Shown here: positions 58,695 through 64,000 of the stretch, in pieces | Numbering within the stretch: position 1 is the first letter of the stretch | Layout of the letters: the number at the start of each line of letters is the position of its first letter | From: Puniceibacterium confluentis | GTDB taxonomy: Bacteria > Pseudomonadota > Alphaproteobacteria > Rhodobacterales > Rhodobacteraceae | Assembly (NCBI RefSeq): GCF_007923445.1 | Contig: NZ_VOJI01000016.1 | Coordinates: forward strand, 1-64,000 | Length of the DNA: 64,000 nt | Direction: 5' to 3' | The notes under the pieces: model-generated | Seen by the model: the letters and a program-made list of their open reading frames with translations, nothing else | Database searches by the model: none | Told to the model about the DNA's origin: nothing | Position numbers and translations under genes: made by a program

Positions 58695-59546
58695 TCACAT
58701 CAGGGATCTGGCCTTTTCCAGCGTCGCATAGCTGCGCGACGGGCTGGTGAACAGGATGTCATAACCCTCGGCGATGACCTCGGCGACATTGGCGCCGGTC
58801 ACATGCGGATGCGCGATGCGCACCCCGGCCCGTTTCGCCGCGGCGAGGATCTTGCGCTTGGCCTCGGCCACCACCGGGTGTTCGTACTGGCGCGGAAAGC
58901 CCAGTTGCTGGCTCAGGTCGCCCTCGCCGGTCATGATCGCGCCGACCCCGGGCACGGCGAGGATCTCTTCGAGATTTGCCATCGCCTCGACGCTTTCGAT
59001 CATCAGGACAACCATGATCTCGCCCTGAGGGGCCAGCGGCCAGACATCGGCGCGGGCGTAGTATTCCGGCACCGTCAGACCCCAGTAGCGGGCGGCGGTG
59101 TTGGGCGCGTCGCCACGCAGGCCCTTGGGGTGGTACTGCGGCGCATCCTCGGGGCGGGCATAGCGGCAGGCGGCCACCGCGTTGCGGGCCTGATCGGCGG
59201 TCGCGATATGCGGAAACACCACGCCGTAGACCCCCTGATCCAGAACCTGCTTGGCCATCCAGGTGTTCATTTCGGCGCCGTTCGCCGGAATCCGCACAAA
59301 GGGCGTCACCTGTGGTTGCAGCTGGCAGCCCTCGACGATGCGGCGGCGGTTGAGCAGGAATTGCAGCGCGTCGCGCAGTTCCGAGGCGGAATAGGGTGTG
59401 TGCTCCATCTCGAAGAGCACGCCGTCCAGCGGCGAGGTCCCGAACTGGATCGCCTCTTCGCGTTCGGCGCGGCCAAAGGCCATGGTCGGTTTGCCGCCCG
59501 CTTCGAGCGTGGCGATGATGCCGTTCAGTCGTCCGATCTTTTCCAT
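58695..59546 (-). CDS. HpcH/HpaI family aldolase
   Basis: 283 residues from ATG 59546 with AAAGGA upstream. Class II metal-dependent pyruvate-type aldolase pattern: FEMEHTPYSASELRDAL (catalytic His region), PFVRIPANG, KQVLDQGVYGVVFPHI, metal Glu in VLMIESVEAM and metal Asp in MTGEGDLSQQLGF. Such enzymes split 4-hydroxy-2-oxo acids into pyruvate or oxaloacetate plus an aldehyde or keto acid, often the last step of aromatic ring-cleavage pathways. Last gene of the minus-strand run that begins at 62.7 kb. Confidence 0.88.
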   Translation of the reverse strand: MEKIGRLNGIIATLEAGGKPTMAFGRAEREEAIQFGTSPLDGVLFEMEHTPYSASELRDALQFLLNRRRIVEGCQLQPQVTPFVRIPANGAEMNTWMAKQVLDQGVYGVVFPHIATADQARNAVAACRYARPEDAPQYHPKGLRGDAPNTAARYWGLTVPEYYARADVWPLAPQGEIMVVLMIESVEAMANLEEILAVPGVGAIMTGEGDLSQQLGFPRQYEHPVVAEAKRKILAAAKRAGVRIAHPHVTGANVAEVIAEGYDILFTSPSRSYATLEKARSLM

Positions 59547-59566
59547 CTGTCTTTCCTTTGCTGCGT

Positions 59567-60541
59567 TCAGAACGGCAGGAACATGTCCTCGGCCCGGACC
59601 GGTTCGGGGATGAGCCCCTGCTGGTGGCCATAGCGGATCAGGGCCTCGATCGAGGCGCGGTTGGCCTCCAGCCCGTAGGGGATCGGATCATCGCCGACGA
59701 TCCCGATGTGTCTGAGATCCTTGTCGACGGTCTTGCCGGTCGCGGTGCCGGCATGCAGGGCGTCAAGATAGGGTTGCTTGGCCGCGACCAAGGCGTCGTA
59801 GAGCGCGCGGGCCAGGCCGGGGTGTTGTTTCAGGACATCCTCTCTGATTGCGAGGCAGCCGTGGATCGGAAAGACGCCGTTCCTGGCGTAGACCGCCCGG
59901 TCACGGCCTGCGGTATCGTCGAACAGCGGACGCAGATTGTCGGGCAGCGCCGGTGCGGCCGCGTTCCAGCCTGCGCCCGGTTTGCCCGCGCGTCCGACCC
60001 CGGCGTCGCCGGTGACGGCCGCGTCGAGGTCACCCGCCGCCAGCATCGCCACCAGCGACGAACCTTCGGTGACATGTCTGACGTTGGCGGGCAGTTTCAG
60101 CGCCGCGACATGTTCCTCGTCATCGACAAACCAGGTGACCTTGTCGATGTCGACGCCGTATTCGTTCTGCAGCAATCCGCGCTTCCAGACACCGGTGGTC
60201 ACCGAATAGGCGCGCACGCCGAACGACTTGCCCTCGAGATCCTGTGGCGTTTCGATCCCCGAGCCGGGCCGCACCACGAACCCGGCATGGTGGAACCGGC
60301 GCACGAAAAACACCGGCAGCGCGATGATCGGCACCCCATGGGCCCGGGCGATCAGGTAGGTGGTCGGTGCGATCTCGCAGACGTCATAGGCCAGGTCCCG
60401 CACCATCGCGCGGAAGGCGGCGATATGCGGTGTGACCTCGACAAAGTCGAGCTTGGCCCCGGGAACCGTGACCGCGCCGGATTTCAGCGCCTCGGTGTAG
60501 GGGTAGGTGCGCATGGCCACCTTCAGTCTCGGTGCGGGCAT
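59567..60541 (-). CDS. 4,5-dihydroxyphthalate decarboxylase-like / binding-protein-fold protein, copy 1
   Basis: 324 residues from ATG 60541 (CAGGAG upstream). No signal peptide, so cytoplasmic, unlike true ABC binding proteins. The sequence (VAMRTYPYTEALKSGAVTVPG, DVCEIAPTTYLIARAHGVPI, LEGKSFGVRAYSVTTGVWKRG) belongs to the family containing 4,5-dihydroxyphthalate decarboxylase, which adopts the periplasmic-binding-protein fold. Same length as, and clearly paralogous to, the gene at 61.7 kb. Enzyme function plausible but not proven; many relatives are labelled simply as binding proteins. 20 bp before the aldolase. Confidence 0.7.
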   Translation of the reverse strand: MPAPRLKVAMRTYPYTEALKSGAVTVPGAKLDFVEVTPHIAAFRAMVRDLAYDVCEIAPTTYLIARAHGVPIIALPVFFVRRFHHAGFVVRPGSGIETPQDLEGKSFGVRAYSVTTGVWKRGLLQNEYGVDIDKVTWFVDDEEHVAALKLPANVRHVTEGSSLVAMLAAGDLDAAVTGDAGVGRAGKPGAGWNAAAPALPDNLRPLFDDTAGRDRAVYARNGVFPIHGCLAIREDVLKQHPGLARALYDALVAAKQPYLDALHAGTATGKTVDKDLRHIGIVGDDPIPYGLEANRASIEALIRYGHQQGLIPEPVRAEDMFLPF

Positions 60542-60832
60542 CGCGGGCTCCTGCATGGGAAGGGAAAACATCGGCGGCCCCGCGCTGCGCCGGGCCGGTT
60601 TCTTCTACCCGCAACCCGCGGGTGAGGATAAATAGAAGTTCGCCCCGACCTCATAGGTTTGCGTCCGTTCTGTCCGGGGTCCGGGTCACGTCGACAGGGC
60701 CGGTACGGCGATGTGCCCCGCGCCCGGTGCGACGGCGTCAACCGGATCTGACCCGGCGCCGCCGGGTTCCGGTCATGTCCCCATGCACCAGCCCCTGGAG
60801 GGCCGCCCCGTCAGCCAGCTGGCAGCCCAGTC
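60542..60832. promoter_or_regulatory. Intergenic region with nested palindromes upstream of copy 1
   Basis: 291 bp between same-strand genes. The perfect palindrome ACCCGCGGGT (60614-60623) is nested between CTTCTA (60602-60607) and TAGAAG (60633-60638), an inverted pair, with AT-rich sequence to the right. This suggests an operator and a promoter for the copy 1-aldolase pair, separate from the upstream genes. Confidence 0.4.
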
Positions 60833-61705
60833 TCATCCCGACGCCACCCCGGCATCGGCGAGGCAGGGGTACAGCTTTTGCGCGGTGCCGGCAAAGATCT
60901 GGCGCTGCACCGCCTCGGGGAGAAAGCCCAGCTGCCGCCGCGCCACATCCAGGTTGTCCTGCAGTTCGCCATCCGACGACGGATAGTTCGACCCCCAGGC
61001 CAGACGGTCGGCGCCGAAGGTGCCCACCAGCTTGGTGAACAGCGATGTCGGGTCGGCATTGCCCTTGACCGCCAGATCGGTGGTGCGCGGGGTGATCTTC
61101 ATGTGGATGTTGTCGAACGCCGACATCGCCCACAGCGACACAGCGCTGTTGTAGGGCGGGCCGTCGTCGACCACGGGACGCGACAGGTGGTCGAGAATGA
61201 TGTTCACCTTCGGGAACCGCCTGGCCAGCCCGGCGATCTGCGCCAGCCCGACGGGGCCGGTCTGGATGCAGATCGACAGCCCCTCCTGCCCGGCGAGATC
61301 CCAGGCGGGAAAGCTTGCCGGATCGTCAAGGCCGCTGGTGTCGAACGCCTTGGTGGAGCCGCCGGTGAAAAGCCGCAGCCCGGTCAGCCCGCGTTTCATC
61401 CAGGCCCTGATCTGCTGCGTTGCATCCGCCGCCCCGAGATCGACCGATCCCACGGCGGTCAGCCGGTCGGGGTGCTGCAGGACCGAATCGCAGACGTATG
61501 AATTGTCGTATCCGTAGCAGGTCGAACTGTGCACGACCGCCGCCTTGCCGATCCCGGCCGCGTCCATCGCCGCCAGCAGGCCCTGCACTTCGAGCGGGCG
61601 CTCTTTGGACCAGTCCGACTGTTTGCCGAACAACGGCGATGGCGGATATGTTTCCAGATCGCCCGAGATGATGTGCGGGTGAATGTCTATGTAGTGCGTC
61701 ACCAT
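60833..61705 (-). CDS. Metal-dependent hydrolase of the amidohydrolase-2 family, paralogue
   Basis: 290 residues from ATG 61705. Paralogue of the hydrolase at 55.5 kb: YIDIHPHIISGDLETYPPSP, AAVVHSSTCYGYDN, INVIILDHLSRPV-type strand (residues about 170-185) and WGSNYPSSDGEL. It likewise has Asn in the GSNxP position. 14 bp downstream of the decarboxylase-like copy 2 and so cotranscribed. Likely acts on a related intermediate of the same pathway. Confidence 0.8.
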   Translation of the reverse strand: MVTHYIDIHPHIISGDLETYPPSPLFGKQSDWSKERPLEVQGLLAAMDAAGIGKAAVVHSSTCYGYDNSYVCDSVLQHPDRLTAVGSVDLGAADATQQIRAWMKRGLTGLRLFTGGSTKAFDTSGLDDPASFPAWDLAGQEGLSICIQTGPVGLAQIAGLARRFPKVNIILDHLSRPVVDDGPPYNSAVSLWAMSAFDNIHMKITPRTTDLAVKGNADPTSLFTKLVGTFGADRLAWGSNYPSSDGELQDNLDVARRQLGFLPEAVQRQIFAGTAQKLYPCLADAGVASG

Positions 61706-61719
61706 ATCAGCGACCCCCT

Positions 61720-62694
61720 CTATTGCAGTTTGTCCGGATCGACGAAGATTTCGTCGAGTTCCATCAGGCGCGGCGTCAGGCCCTGTTTGTGGGCCGCCGT
61801 CCTGAGCGCGTTGATTGTCGGCAGATTGGGTTGCAGGCCATAGGGCAGCGGATCGCCGACGATCCCGGCAAGCCGGCGGTATTTCGCGTCATCCTTGCTG
61901 TCGCCGATGCCCTGTTCCCACCCGGCCATCCAGTCGTCCCGGGCCCTTTGAAACGCGTCACGGATCGACCTGGCGACCCAGGGATGTTCCGCCAGCACCG
62001 CGTCCTTGACGACGATGGTGCCGTGCATCGGGTAGACGCCGGTGGCGGCATAGGCCGCCCTTTCCCGCTCGGCGGCATCGGGGATCAGTTTCGGCCAGTC
62101 GGTCCTGACCGTCTGCCAGCCGCCGGTGGGAGATCCGGTGCGCCCGACGCCGGAGTTGCCCGAGGACCCGGCCACGATCTCGCCGTTGCGCATCATGTCG
62201 TACAGCGACCGCCCCTCGGGCGCGCGAACGACGTTGGGTGGCAGTTTCAGGGCGGTCACATGTTCCTCGTCATCCACCACCCAGGTGATTTTCGAGGTGT
62301 CGACGCCGAATTCCTCTTCGAGGATCTGCCGGTTCCAGACGCAGGTGGTCACCGAATAGGCGCGGATGCCGACCTTTTTGCCTTCGAGGTCCCTGGGTCC
62401 GGCGATGCCGGCATCGGGCAGCTTGACCATGGTGCCGTGATGAAAGCTGCGCATCACGAAGATCGGCAGCGCGATGAAGGGTGCGCCGTGGGCGCGGGCG
62501 ATGATGTAGGTGGTGGGGGCCAGTTCGCAGACATCGAATTCGACATCCCGCACCATGCGGCGGAAGGCGCCGATCTGCGGGACGACCCTGATGAAATTCG
62601 CCTCGACGCCCTCTATCCCTATCTCGCCGCTGATCAGCTTGGCTGTGTGCGGATACTCCGCGATGGCTATGTCGAGCCTGACTTTTTCGGGCAT
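61720..62694 (-). CDS. 4,5-dihydroxyphthalate decarboxylase-like / binding-protein-fold protein, copy 2
   Basis: 324 residues from ATG 62694 with AGGAGAGG upstream; a longer in-frame start at 62778 adds an atypical tail. Closely related to copy 1 (DVCELAPTTYIIARAHGAPF, LEGKKVGIRAYSVTTCVWNRQ, VVDDEEHVTALKLPPNV match segment by segment), and lacks a signal peptide. First gene of the minus-strand run and divergent from the LysR gene across 664 bp, the usual position of a LysR target. Confidence 0.7.
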   Translation of the reverse strand: MPEKVRLDIAIAEYPHTAKLISGEIGIEGVEANFIRVVPQIGAFRRMVRDVEFDVCELAPTTYIIARAHGAPFIALPIFVMRSFHHGTMVKLPDAGIAGPRDLEGKKVGIRAYSVTTCVWNRQILEEEFGVDTSKITWVVDDEEHVTALKLPPNVVRAPEGRSLYDMMRNGEIVAGSSGNSGVGRTGSPTGGWQTVRTDWPKLIPDAAERERAAYAATGVYPMHGTIVVKDAVLAEHPWVARSIRDAFQRARDDWMAGWEQGIGDSKDDAKYRRLAGIVGDPLPYGLQPNLPTINALRTAAHKQGLTPRLMELDEIFVDPDKLQ

Positions 62695-63358
62695 GACGCC
62701 TCTCCTGTGTCTCGCCGTACCGGGATACGGGATCATTTCCTGCGTGAACCTTGGCGGAAACCGCGCCGGTTCCTCCAATCAGAAATCCGACGACGGGCAT
62801 CGGGTTGTTGCCCTGCCCTTCGCGCGGCGGTGACGGCACGGTCCGCCGGACGCGGCTGGAACACGCTGCTGCGTCGGAACGCAGGCCGCCTGCCAATCGG
62901 AAGCGGGCTCAGCGCGATAGGTTCGTTGGGTTGTGCGGGGGGGCCGGGCATAAGTTTGGTGATCCGCCAGCCAGGGCCCGCGCCGCGCAGGAGCTGCCGG
63001 GCCACCGCCGCGAGATGGCGGCTGCCGGTCATGGCCCGGTCCGAAAATCAATGTCTTTTCCGGCTGGCGGAAGGTGACTGCCGGGCGCTGCGATGACCTG
63101 AAAAAAGGCCAATTCCCGTGTGTTGTCCGGACGGCCCCGGCCCGAGCGCCCATGTCGGCGCCGTCCCGGCGCAGGGCGGTCTGCGCAAAACTTATGACAT
63201 CGGGAAGGATCTAATTTGCCCGAATCGCCCATTGGGTCGAGGTTCCTGATCAGCGGAGAAGGAGCTTCGCCAGAATTTTTAGGAACCGGAACCGGCGCTC
63301 GGAGGAGGCGGCTTGCAGGAGCTGTCGGGCGGCCGGACTCCGACTGGGAGGACACCGA
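62695..63358. promoter_or_regulatory. Divergent regulatory region between catabolic operon and LysR gene
   Basis: 664 bp without a convincing gene. TTCCG-GCTGG-CGGAA (63058-63072) is a short dyad of the size and spacing bound by LysR proteins, and the stretch around 63095-63110 (CTGAAAAAAGGCC) and 63190-63290 is locally AT-rich. A GGAGG just before 63310 and GGGAGGACACCGA before 63359 are ribosome-site-like; the latter fits the LysR start. Unusually long for a divergent LysR promoter; a lost small gene is possible. Confidence 0.35.
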
Positions 63359-64000
63359 ATGACACTTTGCCCCGACATACCCAATATCCGCCATCTGCGG
63401 ATGACACAGATGATCGGACGTCTGGGCGGGCTCAGCTGTGCCGCGCGCTATCTGAACACGTCACAACCCGCTGTGACCCAGGCCGTTGCCAACCTGGAAC
63501 TGCTGATCGGCACGCCGATCTTCCACCGCTGCACCACCGGCACCTTTGCCACCGAGGCCGGCGAAATCTTCCTGCGGCGGGTCGACCGGTTCTTTGAAAT
63601 CATGGAAACCGGCATCCACGATGCGATCGGTGGCGCCGAAGCCCAGAAGGGGCGGCCGCTGCCGCAGATCGAACGCATCGTGACCGGAACCCAGTTGCGG
63701 TCGCTGCTGGTCACCTCCGATCCCGCGACGGTTGCCGCGGCGGCGGTGCAGATGGATGTCTCGCCTGCCTCGCTGTACCGGTCGGCCCGCACCCTGGAGC
63801 GATCGCTCGGGGTGTCCCTGTTCGACCGTTCGGCCAGCGGCCCGGCGTTCAACGCGCAGGGGGTGTCGCTGGCCCGGCAGGTGCGTCGCGCGGTGCGCGA
63901 GATCGAATTCGGCATGGCGGAGGTCACCATTGCCCTGGGCCGGTCCGATGTCGAGATCGTCGTCGGCGCGCTGCCGATGTCCGGCGCCTACGAACTGGCC
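63359..64000 (+). CDS. LysR-family regulator with two tandem N-terminal HTH domains (3' end outside window)
   Basis: ATG 63359 with GGGAGG upstream; 214 residues visible, no stop before the window end. Residues about 10-67 are a LysR winged HTH (GLSCAARYLNTSQPAVTQAVANLELLIGTPIFHR). Residues about 112-170 repeat the pattern (PATVAAAAVQMDVSPASLYRSARTLERSLGVSLFDR). Ordinary LysR proteins have one. The effector-binding domain seems to begin at about 195 (DVEIVVGALPMSGA). Probably controls the divergent decarboxylase-like/hydrolase operon. The double HTH architecture exists but is uncommon. Confidence 0.82.
   Translation, partial: MTLCPDIPNIRHLRMTQMIGRLGGLSCAARYLNTSQPAVTQAVANLELLIGTPIFHRCTTGTFATEAGEIFLRRVDRFFEIMETGIHDAIGGAEAQKGRPLPQIERIVTGTQLRSLLVTSDPATVAAAAVQMDVSPASLYRSARTLERSLGVSLFDRSASGPAFNAQGVSLARQVRRAVREIEFGMAEVTIALGRSDVEIVVGALPMSGAYELA

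Noticed and set aside
58551-59633. 360-codon + strand frame over the aldolase gene
   Set aside because: Beyond the first codons it is antisense to a well-supported aldolase and interrupted by a terminator; only the start is noted as a possible relic.
63029-63394. 121-codon minus-strand frame in the LysR-divergent region
   Set aside because: No ribosome site, atypical composition and overlap with the LysR start; treated as non-coding.

Overview
The window looks like part of an extrachromosomal replicon (plasmid or chromid) of a high-GC alphaproteobacterium, most likely a Rhodobacteraceae/Roseobacter-type organism. The evidence is dense GC-rich operons, a divergent rep / parA-parB module around a repeat-bearing spacer (39.2-43.4 kb), and many solute-uptake operons. 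Genus cannot be read from the sequence. No rRNA, tRNA, CRISPR array or insertion sequence was seen.

Region 1 (1-15.1 kb) is the membrane-complex half of a type VI secretion system (T6SS): tagH (partial)-tssJ-tssK-tssL-tssM-tagF on the + strand. Convergent to it is a minus-strand auxiliary operon: pppA phosphatase, a TagX-like M15 peptidase, an unusual DotU-IcmF fusion without a P-loop, and vgrG. A stand-alone OmpA-like protein follows. Sheath, baseplate and Hcp genes are not in the window, presumably lying upstream.

Region 2 (15.1-28.4 kb) is a peptide/amide scavenging island: an IclR regulator divergent from an M81 (MlrC-like) gene, a dipeptide ABC transporter with fused ATPases, two M20 peptidases, a gamma-glutamyltransferase-family protein and an amidase, packed with overlaps or short gaps.

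Region 3 (28.4-39.1 kb), all minus strand, holds a glutathione transferase, a VapBC-type toxin-antitoxin pair, and a two-partner secretion operon: TpsB, a giant TpsA with GLUG and MBG repeats, and an exported caspase-like Sel1-repeat protein directly downstream.

Region 4 (39.2-43.4 kb) is the replication/partition module. Region 5 (43.4-52.9 kb) is a second T6SS block: PpkA kinase divergent from ClpV, then a DUF2169 adaptor, a ketosynthase-fold protein without catalytic residues, a PAAR-like protein with a GHH/HNH nuclease-type C-terminus, and a candidate beta-propeller immunity protein. The two blocks complement each other: TagH, PpkA and PppA form one phosphorylation switch split across them.

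Region 6 (53-64 kb) is a catabolic/transport island: an orphan NMT1-like binding protein, a tripartite tricarboxylate transporter with fused TctA-TctB, two paralogous metal-dependent hydrolases, two paralogous proteins of the 4,5-dihydroxyphthalate-decarboxylase/binding-protein fold, an HpcH/HpaI aldolase, and a partial LysR-type regulator that appears to carry two tandem helix-turn-helix domains.
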